Below, piece after piece: positions 1-8,029 of a stretch of DNA of 64,000 bases. The notes under the pieces are model-generated. The model worked only from the letters and a program-made list of their open reading frames with translations. It did not search any database and had not been told where the DNA came from. How positions within the stretch are numbered: position 1 is the stretch's first letter; each line of letters opens with the position of its first letter. Origin of the DNA: Halonatronomonas sp051745425 (GTDB lineage Bacteria; Bacillota; Halanaerobiia; Halanaerobiales; Halarsenatibacteraceae); NCBI GenBank assembly GCA_051745425.1, contig JBNJEB010000001.1, forward strand, positions 28,591-92,590. The letters run 5' to 3'. A program made the translations under genes and the position numbers.

Positions 1-52
1 CCTGCTCACCCCAGTATTGGCTCAACTTCTGAATAATATCCTGAAATAACAT
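1..52 (-). CDS. glyQ: Glycyl-tRNA synthetase alpha subunit, N-terminal fragment
   Basis: Seventeen codons are visible before the window ends. They begin MLFQDIIQKLSQYWGEQ, which matches the conserved start of the alpha chain of heterotetrameric glycyl-tRNA synthetase. This enzyme charges tRNA-Gly in the cytoplasm together with GlyS. The ATG at 52 has a GAGGGAG ribosome binding site eight bases upstream; another ATG at 60 is out of frame. It lies downstream of recO on the same strand, as in many Firmicutes. The identification rests on very few residues but both the motif and the position agree. Confidence 0.8.
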   Translation of the reverse strand, partial: MLFQDIIQKLSQYWGEQ

Positions 53-90
53 AAAACCATCTCCCTCATAGTAACATTTTAATTAAATCA

Positions 91-118
91 AAAATACCCC
101 ACCCCGTAAGGGACGAGG
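91..118 (-). terminator. Terminator after recO, T-box-like sequence
   Basis: On the minus strand CCTCGTCCC pairs with GGGGTGGGG across a TTAC loop, a 9 bp stem with G-U pairs, followed by TATTTTT. It starts only six bases after the recO stop and lies before glyQ. The 5' arm is identical, and the 3' arm nearly identical, to the terminator of the leuS T-box at 36182-36207, but no T-box body is present upstream. Confidence 0.75.
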
Positions 119-123
119 TACTG

Positions 124-882
124 CTAGCTATACAGATCAAGCATACTTAGTGCCTTAAAGTTTAAATCTAAATGATATTTAATAAAATCTAATAATAGTT
201 TATTTAACTTATTAAAGCCTTGCTCAGTTATCACTGGAAATCTATCAGCACCAAAACCTTTTTCTTTTGAACGAAGCAAGAATTTAACCTCATTTTTATT
301 TAAAATCACTGCCAGATCTCTCTGATAGTTATCTGGAACAGCTTCCTGGCAGAAAAATTTCCCCTCTTCAATCAAAAAATAATAATCAATCTCCCTATCT
401 AAGCCATTACAGTCATCACAGCAGATTAATTGGAAGGGATAACCTAACAAAGCTAGCGCAGCTGTATTAAAAATTACCATCAATTTTTTATATTGAATCT
501 CTTTTTCAATACCTTCTAACTTAATCAGGCTCAGAATCAGGTGATTAAAATACAAAGGATTCATCTCAGCAGTACCGCTTAAATAACAAAATTCTAAGAT
601 ATAACTGCCATATGAAAGTTTATTGAAATCATCTTTTATGCCTGGAAATTTATGTTTGGAGTTAACATCTATTATTTTACCTAAACCATCACTATCATAA
701 TAAGTTAAATCAAGCCAGTTAAACTGCTGAATTAACCCGAGATGAGAACTTTTAAATGACTTGCCACCACCAAAGGCCAGCCTTAAAATACCGGCTTTTT
801 TTGTATAAAAAGTAATTAACTGATCTTTCTCTCCTAAATCTGAGCGTTTTAAAACAACTGCTTCAGTACTTTTTTCAGCCAC
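124..882 (-). CDS. recO: DNA repair protein RecO
   Basis: 252 residues, normal for RecO, which loads RecA onto SSB-coated single-stranded DNA with RecR during recombinational repair. The N-terminal OB-fold region (about 1-80) starts AEKSTEAVVLKRSDLGEKD, typical of the family, and a helical C-terminal domain follows. The zinc-binding site is only partly kept: a CCDDC cluster is seen near residue 155 and one further cysteine near 177, not two full CxxC pairs. The start is GTG at 882, just after the deoC stop, with no strong ribosome binding site, so translation may be coupled to deoC. Order era-deoC-recO-glyQ. Confidence 0.93.
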   Translation of the reverse strand: MAEKSTEAVVLKRSDLGEKDQLITFYTKKAGILRLAFGGGKSFKSSHLGLIQQFNWLDLTYYDSDGLGKIIDVNSKHKFPGIKDDFNKLSYGSYILEFCYLSGTAEMNPLYFNHLILSLIKLEGIEKEIQYKKLMVIFNTAALALLGYPFQLICCDDCNGLDREIDYYFLIEEGKFFCQEAVPDNYQRDLAVILNKNEVKFLLRSKEKGFGADRFPVITEQGFNKLNKLLLDFIKYHLDLNFKALSMLDLYS

Positions 883-889
883 TTTAAAT

Positions 890-1573
890 CTAGTCTACTT
901 CATCAGTTACTATTTCAACGCCAGAACTGGCTCCAATTCTATTAGCACCGGCATCAAGCATAGCCAGGGCATCTTTAAAGTTCTTGATTCCACCTGAAGC
1001 TTTGACCCCAACATCTCTACCAACTGTTTTTCTCATAACGCTAACAGCTTCGACTGTGGCATTTCCTGACCCGAATCCAGTAGAAGTTTTAACAAAATCT
1101 GCCCCTGCATCTTTTGCAATTTCGCAGGCCTTAACTATCTCATCTTCTTCTAGATAGCAGGTTTCAAGAATTACCTTAACAATAATATCTGAAGTAATCC
1201 CGGCAGTATTTGTCGAATCAACTACTGATTTAATATCTGATTTGACCAGATCAAAGGCTTTTGATTTAAAGGCACTTATATTCATTACCATATCAATCTC
1301 CTGAGCACCATTTTTAATTGCATTCCTGGTCTCAAACGCCTTTGTTTCAGTTGTATTGGCCCCTAGAGGAAATCCAATAACAGTAGTAACTTTAACTGAA
1401 CTATCTTTTAATAATTTATTGGCATAGGGAACAAATATAGGGTGAACACAGACTGTAGCAAACTCGTATTCCAGAGCTTCCTCACATAATTTCTTTATAT
1501 CTTCCACTTTACCTGTAGGTTTTAAAAAGGTATGATCAATCATTTTAGCCATATCTTTAGGTTTAATTGCCAT
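890..1573 (-). CDS. deoC: Deoxyribose-phosphate aldolase
   Basis: Class I aldolase that splits 2-deoxyribose 5-phosphate into acetaldehyde and glyceraldehyde 3-phosphate in deoxynucleoside salvage. The Schiff-base lysine sits in DFVKTSTGFG (about residue 162), with the second conserved lysine in GVKASGGIK (about 191). The start is the ATG at 1573: an upstream in-frame GTG at 1585 is part of the ribosome binding site GGAGTG and is not a likely start. Length is then 227 residues, standard for the family. Its place between era and recO is unusual; a pyrimidine salvage link with cdd two genes upstream is plausible. Confidence 0.95.
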   Translation of the reverse strand: MAIKPKDMAKMIDHTFLKPTGKVEDIKKLCEEALEYEFATVCVHPIFVPYANKLLKDSSVKVTTVIGFPLGANTTETKAFETRNAIKNGAQEIDMVMNISAFKSKAFDLVKSDIKSVVDSTNTAGITSDIIVKVILETCYLEEDEIVKACEIAKDAGADFVKTSTGFGSGNATVEAVSVMRKTVGRDVGVKASGGIKNFKDALAMLDAGANRIGASSGVEIVTDEVD

Positions 1574-1670
1574 TTTTATTTTCACTCCTTAACTAAAATA
1601 TAAATAAATTTACTATAATTCTTTTAAAGTCATCTATTTTTATATTCTCGATTAAAAATAATACTCCTGC

Positions 1671-2561
1671 TTAATTTTCATCTTTATAGCCAAATCTTTT
1701 TAACCAGAGTTCATTTTTCCGCCATTTTTTCTTCTCTTTTACCCAGAGATCAAGAAAAACCTGACTGCCTTTTAACTTTTCAATCTCTTCTCTGGCCATT
1801 TGCCCGATTTTCTTTAGCATCTTTCCATTCTTGCCGATGATAATTCCCTTATGACTGGATCTTTCAACATAAATATTTGCCCTTACATAAATCATGCCAT
1901 CATCTCGCTCTTTTATCTCCTCAACCATAATGGCAGTTCCATAAGGAATTTCATCTCTTAATAAATGAAAAATCTGCTCCCTGATTAATTCAGCTACTAA
2001 ATCCCGTTCCAGTTGGTCGGTAAACATCTCTTCAGGGTAATATTTCGGACCTTCAGGTAACTTTTCAATTAATATCCTCTCAAGATTATCAAAACCCTTG
2101 CCCTGGGTTGCTGAAATAGCAACCGGTTCTAAACCAGTTTTTTCTCGATATAATTTTAGTCTATTTACAAGTTTTTTATTACTGACTTTATCTGCTTTAT
2201 TGGCAACCAGAATGATTTCAGTCCCAACATCCTTAATCTGGTCAAAAATAAATTGGTCTCCTTTTCCAAAACCAGAAGTACTATCAACAACAAAAAAAAT
2301 CAAATCTATATTTTTTAAACTGCTATAAATCTGATCCAGCATATATTCATCAAGTTTGTTCTTAACTTTATGAACCCCTGGGGTATCAACAAAAACAGCC
2401 TGAAATTTATCAGTAGTTAAAATAGCCTTTATCTTCTGCCTGGTAGTCTGGGGCCGGGCTGAAACAATCGCAGCTTTTTCGCCAATCAATCTATTAACCA
2501 GGGTAGATTTACCAACATTAGGCCTGCCTACAACAGTTATAAAACCTGATTTAAAAGCCAT
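1671..2561 (-). CDS. era: GTPase Era
   Basis: Essential GTPase that binds the 3' end of 16S rRNA and helps 30S subunit assembly. 296 residues. Visible motifs are G1 GRPNVGKST near residue 12, DTPG for G3 near 60, NKAD for G4 near 121, and a C-terminal KH domain containing the KGIIIGKNGKMLKKIG loop (about 238-253). The ATG overlaps the cdd stop by one base (TAATG), so the two are translationally coupled. Its neighbours cdd, ybeY and recO match the conserved Firmicutes cluster. Confidence 0.97.
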   Translation of the reverse strand: MAFKSGFITVVGRPNVGKSTLVNRLIGEKAAIVSARPQTTRQKIKAILTTDKFQAVFVDTPGVHKVKNKLDEYMLDQIYSSLKNIDLIFFVVDSTSGFGKGDQFIFDQIKDVGTEIILVANKADKVSNKKLVNRLKLYREKTGLEPVAISATQGKGFDNLERILIEKLPEGPKYYPEEMFTDQLERDLVAELIREQIFHLLRDEIPYGTAIMVEEIKERDDGMIYVRANIYVERSSHKGIIIGKNGKMLKKIGQMAREEIEKLKGSQVFLDLWVKEKKKWRKNELWLKRFGYKDEN

Positions 2562-2965
2562 TATTTATTCATATCCTCTGAAGTAAAAAAGCCTGGCAGC
2601 AATTCAGCTGCTGTAGTAAATTCTTTATCTTCAGCCAGATTGTATAAATGAAGATCCATCCCTGGCGAGAATTCATTCATTACCTGACGACAGGCACCAC
2701 AGGGAGAAACAGGTCCAGGTGTATCGCCAACAATTGCCATAGCCTTAAATTCAGTCTCACCGGCAGAAACTGCCTTAAAAATAGCAGTCCTCTCGGCACA
2801 ATTAGTTAAACTAAATGAGGCATTCTCAATATTACAGCCAGTATATATATTGTCATTTACAGTTAAAAGAGCTGCCCCTACCGGGAATCCTGAATAAGGA
2901 ACATAGGCTTCTTCTCTGGCTTTTTTAGCCATCTTCTTTAATTTTTCTATAGTTTTTTTATCCAT
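2561..2965 (-). CDS. cdd: Cytidine deaminase
   Basis: Zinc hydrolase that deaminates cytidine and deoxycytidine in pyrimidine salvage. Zinc ligands and the catalytic glutamate are visible as NCAERTA and PCGACRQVM. The chosen start is the ATG at 2965 (MDKKTIEKLK), which has GGAGG ten bases upstream and gives 134 residues, normal for homotetrameric bacterial Cdd. A longer frame opening at 3013 would overlap the upstream lipoprotein gene and adds a non-family extension. It is coupled to era by a one-base overlap. Confidence 0.95.
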   Translation of the reverse strand: MDKKTIEKLKKMAKKAREEAYVPYSGFPVGAALLTVNDNIYTGCNIENASFSLTNCAERTAIFKAVSAGETEFKAMAIVGDTPGPVSPCGACRQVMNEFSPGMDLHLYNLAEDKEFTTAAELLPGFFTSEDMNK

Positions 2966-2999
2966 ATTTATCTTACCTCCATACTTACATCTAAAAGTC

Positions 3000-4070
3000 T
3001 TAATCAAATTCAATTCTGGCAGAGTTTGGCATGACTTGAATCCAGGTTTTCCCGGAGTTTATTAAAACCTCCTGGCCATCTGCATCATAGAAGCGAATTC
3101 TCCCATTATTTCTTGCCCAGAAAAGCTCCTTTTTTCTGCTATTATTAATTAAATAAGCCTGACCACCAGAATCAAGGTCTATTGATATTCTGCCAACATC
3201 ATCTATAACTTTTGTATCTGCATGAATAACAATGATATTATCTGCCGATAACTGTTCACCGCTTTCAACTTTATGGGGCTTGTCATTAATATAACGTTTG
3301 TACTTGCCTTCAGAATAATCATAAATATAACTAACCAGATAGTTACCCCAGTAAAATAAATTGATCTTTTCAACAATCTCCTTTTTTTCTTTAGATACCG
3401 GATTATTTCCAGGAGTAAAATCAAATTTATAAGCTGAAAGGTCCTGCTGCCAGTCAAGTCCTTCAAGATAATTCTTTACTTTTTCGTTTCCAGTATAAAG
3501 ATTATGGGGCATTCTCCGCTCACTGCTCCGCCAATAATACTGGCTCCGGCTAATTTCATCTAAACTTAAAATATCTTCAGCAGAAATTCTGGCATAACCG
3601 CCTGGACTTGCTCCAGCATGAAGCAAAAGTGCACCATGTTCAGCAGATAGATCACCTATATAATCTCTAACACTTCTTATTGGGCCAATCTTTTCAGGTA
3701 GTTCTTTTAAAAAAACAGGCAGAAACCTGGTAATACCACCTTCAGCCAGAACCTCGTAAACTAAGTCAGCCTCATTAAGACCTGCCTGCGGTCTGGATCT
3801 AGGATGATTTTCAACAGATACCATAACCGGTCGCTTTAAATACTGGCGATCTCCCAATTGATAATAACCTGGTAATGAAAATTTATCATTAAGAGAGGTA
3901 TCAAAATTATTTTCATAAAAATCAAAGTAATCCTGATAACCTATTCTATTAAACAGCTCATACATTCCGTCAGCAACTTTTCCAGTTTCAGACTGAAAAA
4001 AGCAGCCACCGATAACAGATAATATGATTGTAATGACCAAAATAAAAGCAAAATATTTTCTATAATTCAA
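3000..4070 (-). CDS. YerB-like DUF3048 lipoprotein
   Basis: Predicted secreted lipoprotein: a hydrophobic N-terminal segment ends in the lipobox VIGGC, so it should be anchored outside the membrane. The body has DUF3048 features, including VENHPRSRPQAGLNEADLVYE and GPIRSVRDYIGDLSAEH, followed by the C-terminal DUF3048 domain. The family is known from B. subtilis YerB and its biochemical role is unknown. The start is one of two in-frame TTG codons, 4079 or 4070; 4070 is preferred because GGGG lies nine bases upstream. It occupies the place between ybeY and cdd where diacylglycerol kinase dgkA is found in Bacillus. Confidence 0.85.
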   Translation of the reverse strand: MNYRKYFAFILVITIILSVIGGCFFQSETGKVADGMYELFNRIGYQDYFDFYENNFDTSLNDKFSLPGYYQLGDRQYLKRPVMVSVENHPRSRPQAGLNEADLVYEVLAEGGITRFLPVFLKELPEKIGPIRSVRDYIGDLSAEHGALLLHAGASPGGYARISAEDILSLDEISRSQYYWRSSERRMPHNLYTGNEKVKNYLEGLDWQQDLSAYKFDFTPGNNPVSKEKKEIVEKINLFYWGNYLVSYIYDYSEGKYKRYINDKPHKVESGEQLSADNIIVIHADTKVIDDVGRISIDLDSGGQAYLINNSRKKELFWARNNGRIRFYDADGQEVLINSGKTWIQVMPNSARIEFD

Positions 4071-4103
4071 GCCTTTCAACCCCAGATATCAGTTATATTT
4101 AAA

Positions 4104-4541
4104 TTAACGGGTAAATCCATGTCTTTCTAATAATTTCTCTTCAGCCTCACGCATTTCATTTTTGTCAGAATCAGTTTTATGATTATAGCCTAAAATGTGG
4201 AGCAAACCATGAACCAGCAGAAAAGCAACCTCTCTCCGCAAACTATGGCCATAATCTTCAGCCTGTTCAACTGCCCTTGGTAAAGAGATTATTACCTCAC
4301 CTAAAAGTTCTTCATCTATCGGGAAAGAGAGAACATCGGTAACTTCATCTTTCTCTCGATAAGTCTTATTTAATTCTTTAATTTTCAAATTATCGACAAA
4401 GGTAACGCTTACCTCGGCATTTTCAATTCCTTTATCTAAAAGCAGATTATCTGCCAGCTGATTTAAATCATTAAGCAGATCAGAATCAAGTCTTTGATCA
4501 GCAATTAAATTATTAATCATAACATTATTTGTTATTGCCAT
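4104..4541 (-). CDS. ybeY: Endoribonuclease YbeY (rRNA maturation)
   Basis: Single-strand-specific metallo-endoribonuclease used in 16S rRNA 3' end processing and ribosome quality control. The zinc motif HGLLHILGYNH (HxxxHxxxxxH) is complete, as is the upstream TDVLSFP motif. The start is ATG 4541, with GGAGG nine bases upstream, giving 145 residues. This start lies inside the end of the preceding pgpH-like gene, a 17-base overlap; a longer opening at 4586 would overlap by 62 bases and lacks family similarity. Confidence 0.95.
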   Translation of the reverse strand: MAITNNVMINNLIADQRLDSDLLNDLNQLADNLLLDKGIENAEVSVTFVDNLKIKELNKTYREKDEVTDVLSFPIDEELLGEVIISLPRAVEQAEDYGHSLRREVAFLLVHGLLHILGYNHKTDSDKNEMREAEEKLLERHGFTR

Positions 4542-6666
4542 TCTTGTTTGCCTCCATCTCTTCTTCAATATCTTCAGGATAATCAACTCTCTGGTGATAG
4601 ATACCAGTTAAAATCCTGGTAAAGCTATCAGAAATTATATTTAAGTCTTTAAGAGTCAGTTCCGAATTATCAAGTTGATTTTCAATTAGCTTCTCTCTAA
4701 TCAGACCCTTTATTAATACCTCTATCCGATTATGGTTGCTTTTATTGAAGTTTTTAGAGCGCACAGCAGCCTCACAGATATCAGCAAGCATAAGTATTGC
4801 TGCCTCTTTCGATTCAGGCTTGGGACCGTCATATCTGAAATTAGATTCATTAAAATTAGAATCATCGCTCTCTTTTAAAGCCTCCTGATAAAAATAGGAG
4901 ATTAAATTTGTTCCATGATGCTGTTCAATGATATCAATTATAGCTGGCGGCAGATTATATTCTCTGGCCATCTCAACCCCATCCTTGGCATGGGATTTAA
5001 TAATTAAAGCACTTAAATTAGGCTTTATATTATCATGGGGGTTTTCGCCACCGAATTGATTGTCACTAAAGAAATACGGTCTGGATAGTTTACCAATATC
5101 ATGATAATAGGCACCAACTCTGGCCAATAAAGAATTTGCTCCAATATTATCAGCAGCTGTCTCGGCAAGATTACCTACCAGAACACTGTGGTGATAAGTT
5201 CCTGGTGCCTCAACTAATAACTTCCTCAATAAAGGCTGACTTGGATTGGAAAGTTCCAGTAATTTTACTGAAGATGTTAAGCCAAATAGACTCTCTAAAT
5301 AAGGAAGCAGGCCATTGGCAAAAATAGCTACTAAAATTCCATTTAATAACCCTATCGCCATTATAATCAAAGTATCAAGGGCTGAATAAGCCGGTTCGAT
5401 GAATGAAAACATAACCAGGGTTACTATCAGGGCAGCACTTACATTGAATCCAGCCCGGACCAGATCATTTCTCTGACTTAAGTTTTCAACACTAAAAATA
5501 CCAACCATACTGCCCACAAAAACAAGGGCTGCAATACTAAACTCACCACCAAATACCAGTGGTAATAGTAATGTGATATAAAAGGTTACTGCAACAGCTA
5601 TCGAACTATTTAATAATACAGATAATAAAATCGGAACCATAGCAGCTGGAGCCAGATACATTAATATCTTGAGATCAAAGACAGTCAAAATTTTCGATAA
5701 AATAAATAGGATTAAAAGTAAAATTTGAATAAGGTTAATTTTTTTATTTTCTGCCCAGATATCCGAATGATAGACTCTTATATAATAAACCATCACCAGG
5801 GTAACTATAATAAAATACAGGGCAGTTCCGGTTATCTGAAACCAACTAAGATCAGATTTATTTAAGCCAAACTGATCCAGAAACTCTATATCTTCAGCAG
5901 TAAATTCCTCTCCCTTATTAATAATTACTTCACCGGCAGCTATTTCCCTTGTAATCGGTTCTACCTGATTGGATAATTCATTTTTCAATTCTTCAGTTGC
6001 CATGTCATCATAAATAAGGTTAGGAACCAGGGCCGGTTCAATAAGTCCTAAAAGAAGTTCCCTAACATCACCACTAATATCAGTATCTATCAATCTCTCT
6101 TCTATTTCATCATAAACCTGGTCTAACTGATCACTGGCTACCCTGCCATTATAAATATCCCTTAATATCTCTTCAGATACCTCTTCCAATCTATCCAGCT
6201 CATCTGAACTAAAATCAACCATCAGACTAAGTTCTTCCTGAGAAAAGTTATGATTTAAAAAATTAAGCTCATAATTAAGGTCCGCAATATCCTCAGTTTC
6301 AGGATCAAAATTTCTAATCACATTAAATATTTGATTCAACTGTTCCATTGTATCAGAATAAGCCGATCTATTTGTTTCATATACCGGCTCAATTCCGGTC
6401 CTTGCTAATTCCCGTCTTTTCTCAGTCTCCTCTGAATCTATAACAACAGCAGACTGAGGTGCTCTGATCGTTAGAGGACTCTCTTCTCCAATTCGATACT
6501 GACCTGTAACAGGAATCAAATGGCCTGTCAATATAAATATAATGCCCAGACAGAAAATTATTCCAATAACAAGCTTTCTAGTATCAGAGCTTAGATTTAC
6601 TGGAGATATCTTTGATTCTTTTAATTTATTAAAATACTTTTTAATTTTATCCAAAAATTTATTCAT
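4525..6666 (-). CDS. 7TM-HD phosphohydrolase, PgpH-type c-di-AMP phosphodiesterase
   Basis: Large membrane enzyme of the 7TMR-HD family. One N-terminal membrane helix (about residues 30-50) is followed by an extracytoplasmic 7TMR-HDED region (about 55-270), a block of several membrane helices (about 275-465) and a cytoplasmic HD domain. The HD site shows YYHDIGKLSRP and EQHHGTN. Characterised members (Listeria PgpH) hydrolyse cyclic di-AMP, which controls potassium and osmotic balance. The ATG at 6666 is preferred; a GTG nine bases upstream is part of the AGGTG ribosome binding site. It sits between phoH and ybeY exactly as yqfF does in Bacillus. Confidence 0.9.
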   Translation of the reverse strand: MNKFLDKIKKYFNKLKESKISPVNLSSDTRKLVIGIIFCLGIIFILTGHLIPVTGQYRIGEESPLTIRAPQSAVVIDSEETEKRRELARTGIEPVYETNRSAYSDTMEQLNQIFNVIRNFDPETEDIADLNYELNFLNHNFSQEELSLMVDFSSDELDRLEEVSEEILRDIYNGRVASDQLDQVYDEIEERLIDTDISGDVRELLLGLIEPALVPNLIYDDMATEELKNELSNQVEPITREIAAGEVIINKGEEFTAEDIEFLDQFGLNKSDLSWFQITGTALYFIIVTLVMVYYIRVYHSDIWAENKKINLIQILLLILFILSKILTVFDLKILMYLAPAAMVPILLSVLLNSSIAVAVTFYITLLLPLVFGGEFSIAALVFVGSMVGIFSVENLSQRNDLVRAGFNVSAALIVTLVMFSFIEPAYSALDTLIIMAIGLLNGILVAIFANGLLPYLESLFGLTSSVKLLELSNPSQPLLRKLLVEAPGTYHHSVLVGNLAETAADNIGANSLLARVGAYYHDIGKLSRPYFFSDNQFGGENPHDNIKPNLSALIIKSHAKDGVEMAREYNLPPAIIDIIEQHHGTNLISYFYQEALKESDDSNFNESNFRYDGPKPESKEAAILMLADICEAAVRSKNFNKSNHNRIEVLIKGLIREKLIENQLDNSELTLKDLNIISDSFTRILTGIYHQRVDYPEDIEEEMEANKNGNNK

Positions 6667-6693
6667 TAATAACACCTACAGGTAAAACAGAAT

Positions 6694-7650
6694 TTATTTC
6701 CCACTCTCTTCATAAGCAGAGATAATCTTTCTAACTAGATTATGTCTAACAACATCAGTCTCATCGAGATAAATAAAGTCAATCCCCTTAATTCCTGCCA
6801 GGATTTTCTCAACTTCTCCCAGACCGGATTTCTTGCTATATGGCAGATCAACCTGAGTCACATCGCCGGTAATTACAGCCCTGGAATTAAAGCCAATTCT
6901 CGTTAACATCATCTTCATCTGCTCAGAAGTTGTATTCTGGGCTTCATCAAGAATTATAAAAGAGTCATCCAGGGTCCTCCCTCGCATATAAGCCAGTGGA
7001 GCCACCTCAATAATATCTTTTTCCAAATAACTATTAACCTTCTCCGGCCCTAAAACATCAAACAAAGAATCATATAGCGGCCTTAAGTAAGGATCAACCT
7101 TCTCCTGCATATCTCCTGGTAAAAACCCAAGATTTTCGCCGGCTTCAATGGCTGGCCTGGTTAAGACTATTCTATTTACATTATTATTCAGGAGATTCTT
7201 GACAGCCATAACTACAGCCAGATAGGTCTTACCTGTACCGGCAGGACCGATCCCAAAAACTATATCTGATCTTTTCATAGCATCAATATATATTTTCTGG
7301 CCCAGGGTTTTTGCTTTAATCTCTCTGCCCTTATAATTAACCTGTAAAACTTCATCATATAAATTTTTAAAGCTCAAATCACTATCATTTTGAAGCTGTT
7401 CAATAATATATTTAAGTTGTCTTGAGTTTACAGGGTTATCACTTTCCTGTAATTCTAACATCTCTTCAAGGGTCCTTCTGGCAATAAAAACATTCTCTTC
7501 AGCCCCCTGAACCTTAATCTCAGTTCCCCTGGCAATAACTTTAACATCTAATCTATCTTCGATTATTTTTAGATTATCATCTAGCTGACCAAAAATATTT
7601 CTGGCCTTATCATAATCTTTTATTGTAATAATCTCTTCTTTATTGCTCAC
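6694..7650 (-). CDS. phoH: PhoH-like ATPase
   Basis: 318-residue P-loop ATPase of the PhoH family. The Walker A is GPAGTGKTYL (about residues 137-146), and the Walker B is FIILDEAQN (about 232). An N-terminal KH-like segment precedes the ATPase. The family is linked to RNA metabolism and is nearly always next to ybeY, as here. The start is GTG 7650 with GGAGG six bases upstream. It leads the phoH-pgpH-ybeY operon; no strong promoter was recognised in the short stretch between this gene and the terminator at 7742-7768. Confidence 0.92.
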   Translation of the reverse strand: MSNKEEIITIKDYDKARNIFGQLDDNLKIIEDRLDVKVIARGTEIKVQGAEENVFIARRTLEEMLELQESDNPVNSRQLKYIIEQLQNDSDLSFKNLYDEVLQVNYKGREIKAKTLGQKIYIDAMKRSDIVFGIGPAGTGKTYLAVVMAVKNLLNNNVNRIVLTRPAIEAGENLGFLPGDMQEKVDPYLRPLYDSLFDVLGPEKVNSYLEKDIIEVAPLAYMRGRTLDDSFIILDEAQNTTSEQMKMMLTRIGFNSRAVITGDVTQVDLPYSKKSGLGEVEKILAGIKGIDFIYLDETDVVRHNLVRKIISAYEESGK

Positions 7651-7741
7651 GTTATTCCTCCTTGTAACAGATAATTATTTAAAAATTTAACAAACCCTTC
7701 AATTAATTATAACATATCAGGCTCTGCTTACAAATAAGCAT

Positions 7742-7975
7742 AAAAACAGCCATGTTCTCACATGGCTGAATAATTAAGTTCAGATTTAGCTTTATTCAAG
7801 TCTTACTCCTATCCAAATCAAGGAACAGTTTAGTTTTCCTCCGGCTTTGCTCCGGGATTCCTGCGGGAATGCTCCGGGATTTCTCCGGCTTGGTTTCAAT
7901 TTAATTACAATTCTATTATCGACTATTCCCTGAATTATATCTTCCTCAGATAAATAGATAAAATTATTCACCTGA
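7742..7975 (-). ncRNA. Candidate rod-shaped small RNA, 6S-like
   Basis: No open frame is credible between the hydrolase at 8030 and phoH at 7650. On the minus strand this stretch folds as one long hairpin. TGAATAATT at 7962-7970 pairs perfectly with 7767-7775. CAGGGAATAG at 7923-7932 pairs over ten positions with 7819-7828. An apical arm has CCGG/CCGG (7841-7844 with 7885-7888), CCGG/CCGG (7852-7855 with 7874-7877) and ATTCC/GGAAT closing a four-base loop. A large asymmetric internal bubble (34 and 12 nt) lies between. A TGnTATAAT -10 and a terminator bound it. The plan resembles 6S RNA, but no family consensus was checked. Confidence 0.45.
7747..7768 (-). terminator. Terminator of the candidate small RNA
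   Basis: CAGCCATGT pairs with ACATGGCTG around a four-base loop, a perfect 9 bp stem, followed on the minus strand by TTTTTATG. It ends transcription arriving from 8030 or from the candidate RNA and separates it from phoH. Confidence 0.85.
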
Positions 7976-7981
7976 ATAAAT

Positions 7982-7990
7982 ATTATATCA
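7982..7990 (-). promoter_or_regulatory. Extended -10 promoter for the candidate small RNA
   Basis: The minus strand reads TGATATAAT, an extended -10 (TGn plus consensus TATAAT). The base 17 upstream region TAGCTT is a poor -35, so the extended element would have to carry recognition. It would place the transcript start near 7975, at the base of the predicted rod. Confidence 0.45.
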
Positions 7991-8029
7991 TATAACTATT
8001 AAAAAAGCTAGACCTTAATTGAAAATTTG

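Noticed and set aside
124..330. A full glycine T-box hidden in the 3' end of recO
   Set aside because: No T-box sequence (GGGTGGNACC), specifier loop or stem I pattern can be found there; only the terminator-like hairpin is present.
7834..7892. REP-like or mobile palindrome with TGCTCCGGGATT repeats
   Set aside because: No second copy is seen in the window and the repeats pair with each other as part of a longer RNA fold, so a structured RNA explains them better.
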